A stretch of DNA of 22,876 nt. It comes from JAAYYM01 sp964483155 (GTDB taxonomy: Bacteria > Bacillota > Clostridia > Lachnospirales > Lachnospiraceae). The DNA is taken from positions 1-22,876 of the forward strand of contig CAZAAC010000039.1 of NCBI GenBank assembly GCA_964483155.1. The letters are read 5' to 3'. A program made the position numbers and the translations under genes. This document shows positions 1 to 7,446 of this stretch, one piece after another. How positions within the stretch are numbered: the stretch's first letter is position 1; every line of letters starts with the position of its first letter. Under the pieces are notes generated by a model. It was not told where the DNA came from. It searched no databases and saw only the letters and a program-made list of their open reading frames with translations.

Positions 1-29
1 ATAGTACAATCCCTCTCTTTTTTCAATAA

Positions 30-68
30 AAAAAAGGGATTTGCACGGTTAGATACAATCCCTTTTTT
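30..68 (-). terminator. Rho-independent terminator after trpB2
   Basis: Just past the trpB2 stop codon a 12-bp stem (30-41 with 57-68, core GGGATT/AATCCC) flanks a 15-nt loop. On the minus strand the stem runs directly into eight U residues (A28-A35 on the plus strand), so it would end the trpB2 transcript. The A-rich and T-rich arms mean it could also work in the plus direction. The 10-base word tacaatccct, part of the right arm at 54-63, also occurs at positions 5-14 at the window edge. Confidence 0.8.
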
Positions 69-81
69 CTATCCTATTCTC

Positions 82-1452
82 TCATACTTTTGGAAGTTCG
101 GCAAATGCTGCCTCTAGGTCAGCATCGGACGGTATATAATCTGTCATTTCTCCATTATGGAATTTCTCATATGCTACCATGTCAAAATAACCAGTACCTG
201 TCAAACCAAAAAGTATTGTTTTTTCTTCTCCTGTTTCCTTGCACTTCATTGCTTCATCAATCGCAACCTTAATTGCATGACTACTCTCTGGTGCAGGAAG
301 GATTCCCTCTATTCTGGCAAACTGCTCTCCTGCCTCAAAAACAGCTGTCTGCTCTACGCTACGTGCTTCCATCAATCCCTCATCATACAGCTGTGACAGA
401 ACTGAGCTCATACCATGATAGCGAAGTCCACCCGCATGATTTGCTGAAGGGATAAATCCGCTGCCTAAAGTATACATTTTAGCAAGTGGACATACTCTAC
501 CCGTATCACAGAAATCATATGCATACTTTCCTCTTGTAAGACTTGGGCATGATGCAGGTTCTACAGCTATGAATTGATAATCTGCTTCTCCGCGTAGCTT
601 TTCTCCCATAAAAGGAGCAATCAATCCTCCTAGGTTTGAACCACCACCTGCGCAACCAATAATAACGTCTGGTTTAATCCCATATTTGTCCATCGCAATC
701 TTTGATTCCAGTCCAATAACCGACTGGTGCAGAAGTACCTGGGATAATACACTTCCAAGCACATATCTGTAGCCTTCTGTAGAAACTGCTGCCTCTACCG
801 CTTCCGATATTGCACAGCCCAGACTTCCTAAGGTTCCTGGATGCTCAGCCAAAATCCTTCTGCCCACCTCTGTTGCCATAGATGGCGAAGGCGTTACCTT
901 TGCACCATATGTGCGCATAACCTCACGCCTAAAAGGTTTTTGTTCATAAGACACTTTAACCATATATACAATACAGTCCAGATCAAGATATGCACATGCC
1001 ATTGATAATGCCGTTCCCCACTGGCCTGCTCCAGTTTCTGTTGTCACACCTTTCAGTCCCTGTGCTTTTGCATAATATGCCTGTGCAATTGCAGAATTCA
1101 GCTTATGGCTTCCGCTCGTGTTATTTCCTTCAAATTTGTAATAAATCTTTGCAGGTGTCTGCAGTTTTTCCTCTAAACAGTATGCTCGAACAAGTGGTGC
1201 TGGACGATACATTTTATAAAAATTCCTGATTTCCTGTGGAATATCAATAAAAGCATCTGTATCATTCAGTTCCTGTTTTACAAGTTCATCACAAAACACA
1301 CCTCTTAACTCATCAAAAGTCATCGGCTGTAATGTCCCTGGATTCAATAATGGTGCCGGCTTGTTCTTCATGTCCGCACGTAGATTATACCACTGCTTTG
1401 GCATCTCGCTTTCTTCAAGATAAATTTTGTACGGGATTTTTTGATCGCTCAT
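82..1452 (-). CDS. trpB2: TrpB2-type tryptophan synthase beta chain
   Basis: PLP enzyme of 456 residues that condenses indole with L-serine to give tryptophan in the cytoplasm. The PLP lysine lies in SGSHK (about residue 117), the ETGAGQWG segment at 139-146, and the cofactor phosphate loop CAGGGSN at 267-273. The roughly 80-residue N-terminal region before the PAPL segment and the overall length fit the TrpB2 (TrpB-like) subfamily rather than the roughly 400-residue TrpB1. The ATG at 1452 is chosen because GGAAGGAG lies 6 bases upstream; the open frame extends to 1662, but that part is the T-box leader and terminator. No trpA or other trp gene is in the window, so it probably acts as a stand-alone enzyme using free indole (inference). 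Its leader indicates control by uncharged tRNA-Trp. Confidence 0.9.
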   Translation of the reverse strand: MSDQKIPYKIYLEESEMPKQWYNLRADMKNKPAPLLNPGTLQPMTFDELRGVFCDELVKQELNDTDAFIDIPQEIRNFYKMYRPAPLVRAYCLEEKLQTPAKIYYKFEGNNTSGSHKLNSAIAQAYYAKAQGLKGVTTETGAGQWGTALSMACAYLDLDCIVYMVKVSYEQKPFRREVMRTYGAKVTPSPSMATEVGRRILAEHPGTLGSLGCAISEAVEAAVSTEGYRYVLGSVLSQVLLHQSVIGLESKIAMDKYGIKPDVIIGCAGGGSNLGGLIAPFMGEKLRGEADYQFIAVEPASCPSLTRGKYAYDFCDTGRVCPLAKMYTLGSGFIPSANHAGGLRYHGMSSVLSQLYDEGLMEARSVEQTAVFEAGEQFARIEGILPAPESSHAIKVAIDEAMKCKETGEEKTILFGLTGTGYFDMVAYEKFHNGEMTDYIPSDADLEAAFAELPKV

Positions 1453-1486
1453 TTTGTTCTCCTTCCATCTTCTTCTTGGGAAAAGT

Positions 1487-1818
1487 GCATAAAAAACGCC
1501 CTTGTCCCTAACAACAGTTACTATTGCAGGGACAAGAGCTTTATTTTCTCTTGCGGTGCCACCCGGCTTGACTGCTACGCTTTCATCAGCATTAAACGTC
1601 TCAATCCTCTCATGCATACTACATATGCTGACGTTTTTAACGGAGTACCTACTCCGGCTCACCTACTCCTGCTACTTTTTCAAATTAGCGCATTTTTTTG
1701 GATTGCCCTCAGAAGCCCATTCATCTTTTTTTTCTGCCGCAATTCCACCATCAGCGACTCTCTGCAAAGAAAATGATAAAGATTACTTACACTTCTTCAA
1801 CGGTTTTATTCTCTATGT
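1487..1818 (-). ncRNA. T-box riboswitch leader, tryptophan-specific
   Basis: On the minus strand this leader carries the main T-box landmarks: an AGUAA element near 1785, a Stem I distal part (AGAGAGUCG, then GAUGGUGGAA, then GCGGC) at about 1735-1765, and the specifier-loop region GAAUGGGCUUCUGAG. It also has the conserved T-box sequence GGGTGGCACCGCAAGAG at 1548-1564 and a terminator at 1491-1536. The codon in the specifier position reads UGG (1717-1719) and is followed by a purine, which matches tRNA-Trp and the TrpB2 gene downstream. In this class of leader uncharged tRNA pairs with the specifier and the T-box bulge and favours the antiterminator. The 5' end is estimated from the promoter. 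Confidence 0.88.
1491..1536 (-). terminator. T-box regulated terminator
   Basis: CUUGUCCCU pairs with AGGGACAAG and, after one bulged base, a further seven pairs (GCAAUAG with CUGUUGU, including wobbles) close the hairpin. A run of six U follows at 1491-1496. It starts directly after the T-box sequence, so it is the alternative to the antiterminator. It may also stop read-through from the glycerate kinase gene upstream. Confidence 0.85.
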
Positions 1819-1824
1819 TGCATG

Positions 1825-1854
1825 ATTTTAACACAATTACTCTTCTTTTGTCAA
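1825..1854 (-). promoter_or_regulatory. Promoter of the T-box/trpB2 unit
   Basis: Reading the minus strand, TTGACA (1849-1854) and TAAAAT (1825-1830) are separated by 18 bp. It lies 11 bp beyond the stop codon of the glycerate kinase gene and would start transcription near 1818, just before the T-box Stem I. Confidence 0.65.
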
Positions 1855-1864
1855 GCGTTTAGGA

Positions 1865-3010
1865 CTATTCTCCTGCTATCGCTTTAATCAGGCGAAACAC
1901 CTGCTCCGCTGTCCTCGTAACATTACATAATGCTGTCTCACGATTCATTGCTTCTTCTACTGTCATAGGACATCTCAGTATTGAAAAATAAGCATCCATG
2001 CCCGCTTCATTACATGCTGCAGCACCTTCGGTCGCCGAACCACAAAAAGCAATCACTTTCTTATGATATTGCTTTGCCAGCTTTGCCACGCCGATTGGTG
2101 CTTTTCCCATTGCTGTCTGCTCGTCTATTTTTCCTTCTCCAGTAATAACATAGTCTACTTCTTCCATATCTTTTTCTAAGTCAAGCACATCAAGTATAAT
2201 AGAAATTCCTGGTTCCAATCTGCCTCGCAGGAAGGTCACAAATGCATACCCCAGTCCACCTGCTGCACCGCTTCCTTCTTCATTCATATGATCGACTCCC
2301 AAGTTTTCTTTTATCACTTTCGCATAATTTGCAAGGCCTTCATCCAACTGCTTTACAATCTGAAGGGACGCTCCTTTTTGTGGTCCATATACATATGCAG
2401 CTCCCATTGGGCCACACAACGTATTTTTTACATCACATGCTATTCTAAAGGTACATTCCTTCAATTCTTGCTTTAATCCTGATACATCTACCTTCGCCAC
2501 ACGAAGCATATCCAAACCATATGGGCCAAGCTTTTGACCCTCTTCATTATAAAAGGAAACTCCCATTGCTTCCAGCATTCCTATCCCACCATCATTGGTT
2601 GCACTGCCACCAATCCCGATAATAAAATCTCTACAACCTCGCTGCATTGCATCTAGTATCATCTCACCGACACCAAAGGTCGTTGTATTTTTAGGATTAC
2701 GCTTCTCTTCTGGTACCATAGTAATGCCTGCTGCCGCTGCCATTTCCATAACTGCCATTTTTTTATTTTCAATGATACCGTAATGCGCTTCAACCTGTTC
2801 TCCAAGAGGCCCTGTCACATCTACTGATACAGTCTTTCCTCCCATACCTGAGACAAGTGCATCCACAGTACCTTCCCCGCCATCAGCCAGGGGCTTGATT
2901 TTTACATCAGCCTCCGGGTAAATATTTTTGATCCCCTCTTTTATTGCCTTTCCAGCTTCCAGAGAGGTTAGACTTCCTTTAAATGAATCAATCGCTATTA
3001 AAATTTTCAT
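1865..3010 (-). CDS. Glycerate 2-kinase (GlxK/GarK family)
   Basis: Protein of 381 residues that phosphorylates D-glycerate with ATP, giving 2-phosphoglycerate in this family, and so feeds lower glycolysis. Family signatures are visible: DSFKGSLTS near residues 8-16, DGGEGT at 43-48, GGSATNDGG at 134-142 and TGEGKID at 290-296. Length is normal for the family. The ATG at 3010 is preferred over the in-frame GTG at 3022 because GAGGG lies 5 bases upstream of it. No glyoxylate, tartronate or serine-cycle partner is adjacent, so the source of glycerate is not shown by the context. No terminator follows before the trpB2 promoter. Confidence 0.9.
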   Translation of the reverse strand: MKILIAIDSFKGSLTSLEAGKAIKEGIKNIYPEADVKIKPLADGGEGTVDALVSGMGGKTVSVDVTGPLGEQVEAHYGIIENKKMAVMEMAAAAGITMVPEEKRNPKNTTTFGVGEMILDAMQRGCRDFIIGIGGSATNDGGIGMLEAMGVSFYNEEGQKLGPYGLDMLRVAKVDVSGLKQELKECTFRIACDVKNTLCGPMGAAYVYGPQKGASLQIVKQLDEGLANYAKVIKENLGVDHMNEEGSGAAGGLGYAFVTFLRGRLEPGISIILDVLDLEKDMEEVDYVITGEGKIDEQTAMGKAPIGVAKLAKQYHKKVIAFCGSATEGAAACNEAGMDAYFSILRCPMTVEEAMNRETALCNVTRTAEQVFRLIKAIAGE

Positions 3011-3126
3011 ATATTCCCTCACTCACATTTCCACATCATTACTATCTCTTTTGAAAGTAACATAAAACACTATGTGGAAGCAATATAATTTTACTGATTC
3101 TTCTGTTTTTTTCTATACTTCTGTAA

Positions 3127-3525
3127 TCAATTCGTTCCCGATACAGTATCCGTTACAACAGACTCTTGTGATACCGTATCAACTTCTTTTTCAGCAGAAG
3201 TTGCAGCATGATTATCGTATATTAACAAAATTTGTTTTGTATCGGCGCCGCTTACAGACTGACTACTCACAGATTGACTGTCACCTGCTTGCTCGCTTAT
3301 GTCCTGTGCTGTCGTATCAGATGACACTGCTTCACCTTCAACTGCAGTTGCATTTTCAATAATATTCTCGCTTACTGTAAACCGCTCTTTCAGCAAAAGC
3401 AAAAATTCTGGTGTCTCCATTTGCGTACCTGTAACCGCACCATAAAGAATCAATCCACATAATGCCAAAATTGGAAGCATCATAATCGATGCCAAAATAA
3501 TAAAAAACTTTTCTATTTTCTTCAC
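3127..3525 (-). CDS. Small membrane-anchored protein, unknown function
   Basis: I do not recognise this 132-residue protein. It has a basic N-terminus (MKKIEK) and then a single hydrophobic segment at about residues 7-31, so it is probably anchored in the membrane. The remainder (about 34-132) is rich in Ser, Thr, Val, Asp and Glu with no globular motif and looks disordered; the tail repeats short S-V-S and D-T-V-S words. It starts with GTG at 3525, with AAAGGTGAG upstream at suitable spacing. A good TATAAT (3593-3598 on the minus strand) lies upstream without a clear -35 box. Its gene sits alone between ablB and glycerate kinase, so context gives no function. Confidence 0.6.
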   Translation of the reverse strand: MKKIEKFFIILASIMMLPILALCGLILYGAVTGTQMETPEFLLLLKERFTVSENIIENATAVEGEAVSSDTTAQDISEQAGDSQSVSSQSVSGADTKQILLIYDNHAATSAEKEVDTVSQESVVTDTVSGTN

Positions 3526-3674
3526 GCTATTTACTCACCTTTATAAAGTAACCGTTAAAAAGTCTTACATTAATAATTCTAACACTTATTCCATTATATT
3601 AAAAGTATAATTCATTGTATCGACCTCTCACTTTTTCTGCTTTTATCATAAACAAAAGAATATTTTCTGAAAAC

Positions 3675-4511
3675 CTACGATTTATAGATTTTATACCAAA
3701 CATTCATATTTTCTATTGTTCCATCAATATCTGTGTTGTTCCATAATGTCCCACTATATTGATAACCATTTTGTGCAAATGTAATGTTCATGCCTGAAGA
3801 TTTTGCTCTTGCAATCGTAAATGCAGTTTTAATCCCTAGCTCATCAAATTTTTGTTCCATTTTCCGAAGTAAGTTTAAAGAAATTTTCTTGCCACGATAT
3901 TCAGGTATCACCGCAAAATCGGTCATCTCTGCATTATTATTGTTTTGATCCATTTCAATAGATGACAGTCCTACTAGCTTTTTACAATCCCAAACGCCAA
4001 AATAAATCAGGTTGCTTTGCATTGTATCCTCTATATATTTTTTTTCAAAAATGGGAAAAGGATATGTTTGAAAAACCTGTTTATACAAAGAGACCATATC
4101 GGGAATATCCCTTGTAACTGCTTGTCTGCATTCTAATCCCACTAATTCTTCTACATCAGCGTTCTGAACAGCCCTTTTGTTAGCAATATCTATTATTTCC
4201 TGTGTATTTCCCTGAACATCAACTTTTCGTCTTTCCTCTAAATAGTGACACCAAAAATTCCCATTTTCCTTTCCCTGATACATCCGCGGAATAAATGCTT
4301 CTTTTTTATATCCCGTTTCTTCAAAAATATAATCCCACTTTTCAGGAATTTTAGCAATTATTTTTGTGTACCCATTTCTGATTGCTAACTCCTCCATACT
4401 AAAAGCAATATGCGGCAAATCCTGTTCATTCAATTTCATCAGATATATTCGATTACTATTTTTTCCGTGATGAATCAATGAATTTCCTAGTTTTTCTATC
4501 CTATCTTTCAT
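3675..4511 (-). CDS. ablB: Beta-lysine N6-acetyltransferase
   Basis: GNAT-family enzyme of 278 residues, the usual AblB length, which acetylates beta-lysine to N-epsilon-acetyl-beta-lysine, a compatible solute. An N-terminal region (about 1-120) typical of AblB precedes the GNAT fold (about 130-278). The acetyl-CoA loop lies in PEYRGKKISLNL at about 203-214. The ATG at 4511 has GAGGGAG directly upstream. It follows kamA by 62 nt on the same strand, the known ablA-ablB arrangement. This pairing argues that the aminomutase serves osmolyte synthesis rather than lysine fermentation, for which kamDE, kdd and kce would be expected nearby. Confidence 0.88.
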   Translation of the reverse strand: MKDRIEKLGNSLIHHGKNSNRIYLMKLNEQDLPHIAFSMEELAIRNGYTKIIAKIPEKWDYIFEETGYKKEAFIPRMYQGKENGNFWCHYLEERRKVDVQGNTQEIIDIANKRAVQNADVEELVGLECRQAVTRDIPDMVSLYKQVFQTYPFPIFEKKYIEDTMQSNLIYFGVWDCKKLVGLSSIEMDQNNNNAEMTDFAVIPEYRGKKISLNLLRKMEQKFDELGIKTAFTIARAKSSGMNITFAQNGYQYSGTLWNNTDIDGTIENMNVWYKIYKS

Positions 4512-4573
4512 TTCTCCCTCTTTTTCAAGCTTAGTGTTTTTATATTAGAATTTATTCAATCTGCGTCCTTCTA

Positions 4574-5887
4574 TTAATTGAGCAGTGTTTCATCGTCTTC
4601 CTCTTCACTTGGTGTTAACGTGATGATCTCATTATAATCAGCCAATAGTCGTGCGATTCCAACTGTTTTATCTTCAAATGCTGCATTAAGCTTTAATTGA
4701 AGAATACAAGTGTCACATTTCAAATCACAAACTGTGTGCTGATAACAGCTTGGCTCTTGATACGTCGTAATAACTCCTTCATAATTTCTCAAAATCACTT
4801 TATTTGTTGACCATGAAATTAGGTAATTTGGCATAACTGGAATCTTGCCTCCACCACCTGGTGCATCTATAACAAATGTCGGAACTGCAAAACCACTTGT
4901 ATGTCCTCTCAGACTTTCCATAATTTCAATTCCTTTTCCAACCGAAGTTCGAAAATGCTCCAATCCTTCAGACAAATCGCACTGATAAATATAATAAGGA
5001 CGTACTCTGTTTTGAACAAGTCTTTGCACTAATCTTTTCATGATTCTTGGACAATCATTTATATCTGCTAACAGAACTGATTGATTCCCAAGCGGAATCC
5101 CTGCAAATGCAAGTTTTTTTAACGCAAGGCGAGAGGATTCTGTGACTTCCTTCGGGTGATTGAAGTGCGTATTGATCCATATTGTACCATGCCTTTTCAG
5201 CATATCAACCAGCTTGTCCGTTATACGAAACGGTAATACAACAGGTGTTCTTGTCCCAATTCTTACTACCTCAACATGTTCGATTTTATCCAATTCACTT
5301 AACACCCAATCTAATAATTCATCGGATAATAGAAAAGGATCCCCTCCCGAAAGTAAGACATCACGAACCACTGGCGTATCTCTAATATAGTCAATACCCT
5401 TTTGCAATTGTTCTTTTGAAGGAATACTATCTAAATCACCGACTTTTCTTTTTCTTGTACAATGACGACAGTACATGGCACACACATTACTGATATGAAA
5501 CAAAACACGGTCTGGATATCTATGCGTAATTCCTTCCACAGGGCTATCCCTGTCCTCAGCCAACGGGTCTTTCATATCACAGTCTGTTATATCAAGCTCC
5601 CTTATATCTGGAAATGCCTGCTTAAATATAGGATCATTTTTATAATCTTCTGGCTCAATAAGAGACAAATAGTAAGGCGTAATTGCCATTGGAAAGTGCT
5701 CTATCGTTTTTTGTATCTGCTTCTTTTCTTCTTCTGAAAACATAATTCCTAATATTTTTTCAACCGTTTCAATATTCTTAATGGTATGGCTCACCTGCCA
5801 TCTCCAGTCATTCCAAAGCTTAAGTGCTCCCTCTGTAAAATCATCATCATGCATTTTGTATTTCGTTAATTCAATCATCGAATTCAT
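4574..5887 (-). CDS. ablA: Lysine 2,3-aminomutase (radical SAM)
   Basis: Interconverts L-lysine and L-beta-lysine using a [4Fe-4S] cluster, SAM and PLP. The 437-residue protein shows the radical-SAM motif CAMYCRHC (Cys136, 140, 143), the SAM-binding LLSGGDP at 178-184, the PLP lysine in PGGGGK (about Lys348), and acidic residues in ADIND and VIDAPGG that bind substrate in this family. C-terminal cysteines at 387, 391 and 394 (CDLKCDTC) fit the metal-binding tail. The ATG at 5887 follows a GGAGAAGGAG element. The ablB gene follows directly. Upstream lies a roughly 400-nt leader with strong hairpins and no gene, suggesting regulation at the RNA level (inference). Also called kamA. Confidence 0.93.
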   Translation of the reverse strand: MNSMIELTKYKMHDDDFTEGALKLWNDWRWQVSHTIKNIETVEKILGIMFSEEEKKQIQKTIEHFPMAITPYYLSLIEPEDYKNDPIFKQAFPDIRELDITDCDMKDPLAEDRDSPVEGITHRYPDRVLFHISNVCAMYCRHCTRKRKVGDLDSIPSKEQLQKGIDYIRDTPVVRDVLLSGGDPFLLSDELLDWVLSELDKIEHVEVVRIGTRTPVVLPFRITDKLVDMLKRHGTIWINTHFNHPKEVTESSRLALKKLAFAGIPLGNQSVLLADINDCPRIMKRLVQRLVQNRVRPYYIYQCDLSEGLEHFRTSVGKGIEIMESLRGHTSGFAVPTFVIDAPGGGGKIPVMPNYLISWSTNKVILRNYEGVITTYQEPSCYQHTVCDLKCDTCILQLKLNAAFEDKTVGIARLLADYNEIITLTPSEEEDDETLLN

Positions 5888-5945
5888 AAATCATTCTCCT
5901 TCTCCTAATTCATTTTTTAATACCAATTTGTTTGCAATTAATATA

Positions 5946-5985
5946 ATAAAAAGCACCCTGACTCTATATAATAGAGTTAGAGTGC
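5946..5985 (-). terminator. Terminator or attenuator hairpin before ablA
   Basis: On the minus strand GCACTCTAACTCTA (5972-5985) pairs with TAGAGTCAGGGTGC (5953-5966) around a 5-nt loop, with one mismatch and one wobble, and is followed by TTTTTATT. It could end the PfkB transcript, or act as an attenuator if the ablA promoter lies upstream of it. Confidence 0.65.
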
Positions 5986-6015
5986 ATAAGCTTTCCTGCA
6001 TAAAACAGTTCCCTT

Positions 6016-6038
6016 TATACCATAAATATTATAGTATA
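6016..6038 (-). repeat. 10-bp inverted repeat in the ablA leader
   Basis: TATACTATAA and TTATGGTATA pair on the minus strand over ten positions (one G-U) around a 3-nt loop. It lies 31 nt upstream of the terminator-like hairpin in the same leader. It could be an RNA stem or an AT-rich DNA operator. Confidence 0.5.
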
Positions 6039-6305
6039 GATTATGACCTTTTGATTTGATCCTAATCAAGCCCCAGTTCTAAGATAATTTTTCGGCAAAA
6101 TTTTCAACTCAAGCGGCAAACTAACTACTCCCCACATCAAAACAGCAATACGTGAAACAGCTCACAAGCCGTCTACTCATTTTGTTTACTTCATTTTATC
6201 TAATAATTCAATTAACATTCCTTTTTATTTTCAAACATTTATTTTCTCTTATATTGAAACATATTTTGATAAAAAAGTCAATTTCTGGTCTTACTTATTG
6301 CACTT

Positions 6306-7421
6306 TTATTCATTCATTTCCCAACCCGCATCAATGCGTTTCTGTATCTGCTCTAAAGACTTAATGCCACTCAGTGCATCATATTGTTCTACGCAACAGG
6401 CTCCTGTTGCTGCCGCAAGCATGACGCTTTCTTTAAAAGATTTTCCATTCAGCATTGATATTAAAAATGCAGCAATACTTGTATCACCTGCTCCTGTTCC
6501 CGATAAAACGCGATCCACTTTAAAGCTTTTTTGAAATCCATGTATTCCTGCCCACATTTCTATTTTTATGCGACTACGCAAGCTTTCCAGTAAGTTGCTT
6601 TCTGCACTGCAATAATATATTCCAGCCGCCCCACATTTGATCAGCAACACCTTTACACCCAACTCCATACACATTTCTGCCAGTGGTTTGACATCCTGAT
6701 CTATATCAAGCACTCCTGTCATGTCTTTTCCGTCAGCCTTCGCAACTAAGCTTTCATAATGGGGACGGTCCAGCATGAAACAGAGTTCCTCAATACTTGG
6801 TGCAAAAAAATCTACATAAGGAAGCACATTTGCTAATACCTTTCTCCAATCTACTTTTCCAGCTTCTGATAAAGGATCGACTGCTGCCATATCAAGTGAG
6901 GTCAAGGTCCCTGCTCTCTTTGCCTTTTGAAATATCTTTACAAGCTCATAACCATCCTTTTCATAAATAGATTTCATAATGGTGGGATAGCCAAAATGTA
7001 ATACTGCAGTATTCTTCAGCTTTTTCTCATCAATATCCTCTGCTAAAAAGGAACTATTTGCACCTGGATTGTGCAAAAAAATCCGATCCATTCCAGGTAA
7101 TGCAATTACTATGGAGTAAGAAGTTGATACATTTTCTGATACCATTAATGCTTCGTCCGCACCATTTTCTCTAAAAATACTTTGTACAATCTTTCCAAAA
7201 TAATCGTTCCCAATCTTTCCAACAAAAGATACCTCTGCGCCGAATTTTTTTATGGCTAGCCCAGTATTTGAGACGCAGCCACCAGCATGAACATCAACAT
7301 CTTTCATTTCAACCAGTTTTCCTGCCTCTAAAATTTTATCCAAAGAATTTACTTCCTGATTCAAAAAAATTGGTGTGATATCTAAACATATATGTCCTGC
7401 TACCATTACTTTATCAGACAT
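6306..7421 (-). CDS. PfkB-family sugar kinase
   Basis: Ribokinase-like kinase of 371 residues that transfers phosphate from ATP to a sugar hydroxyl; the exact sugar is not known. The N-terminal AGGCVSNTG (about 46-54) is the PfkB substrate/lid signature, and SGTGAGDTSIAAFL at about 307-320 holds the anion hole and the catalytic Asp313. The ATG at 7421 is used because AAGGAGGT lies 7-8 bases upstream; a frame extension to 7454 would overlap the upstream gene. It follows the xylose-isomerase-like gene by 25 nt and is surely co-transcribed with it, so it probably phosphorylates the ketose product of that enzyme (inference). No transporter is in the module. Confidence 0.85.
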   Translation of the reverse strand: MSDKVMVAGHICLDITPIFLNQEVNSLDKILEAGKLVEMKDVDVHAGGCVSNTGLAIKKFGAEVSFVGKIGNDYFGKIVQSIFRENGADEALMVSENVSTSYSIVIALPGMDRIFLHNPGANSSFLAEDIDEKKLKNTAVLHFGYPTIMKSIYEKDGYELVKIFQKAKRAGTLTSLDMAAVDPLSEAGKVDWRKVLANVLPYVDFFAPSIEELCFMLDRPHYESLVAKADGKDMTGVLDIDQDVKPLAEMCMELGVKVLLIKCGAAGIYYCSAESNLLESLRSRIKIEMWAGIHGFQKSFKVDRVLSGTGAGDTSIAAFLISMLNGKSFKESVMLAAATGACCVEQYDALSGIKSLEQIQKRIDAGWEMNE

Positions 7422-7446
7422 ATGTCCACCTCCTTTTCCCTTTTCT

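Larger units (their letters stand above)
5888..6305 (-). promoter_or_regulatory. Long structured leader upstream of ablA, unassigned
   Basis: A 418-nt gene-free stretch. On the minus strand, in transcription order, it contains GTGA-GCTGTT-TCAC, two GCCG words that could pair with the upstream CGGC, the segment GGGGCTTGATTAGGATC, a 10-bp hairpin at 6016-6038, and a terminator-like hairpin at 5946-5985 about 60 nt before the start codon. Read-through of that terminator seems to be required unless a promoter lies in the last 60 nt, where only a poor match was found. It did not match the lysine, c-di-AMP or SAM riboswitch consensus as far as I can recall them. No convincing sigma-A promoter was found. 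Confidence 0.45.

Noticed and set aside
1453..1662. In-frame extension of trpB2 by 70 residues to an ATG at 1662
   Set aside because: This stretch is the T-box sequence and its terminator hairpin; a strong ribosome site lies before the ATG at 1452.
5888..6305. Lysine riboswitch upstream of ablA
   Set aside because: The expected core elements could not be found in order, so only an unassigned leader is reported.
6152..6364. Plus-strand open frame of 70 codons in the ablA leader
   Set aside because: No ribosome site; Ile/Phe/Ser-rich translation of AT-rich DNA, running into the 3' end of the PfkB gene.
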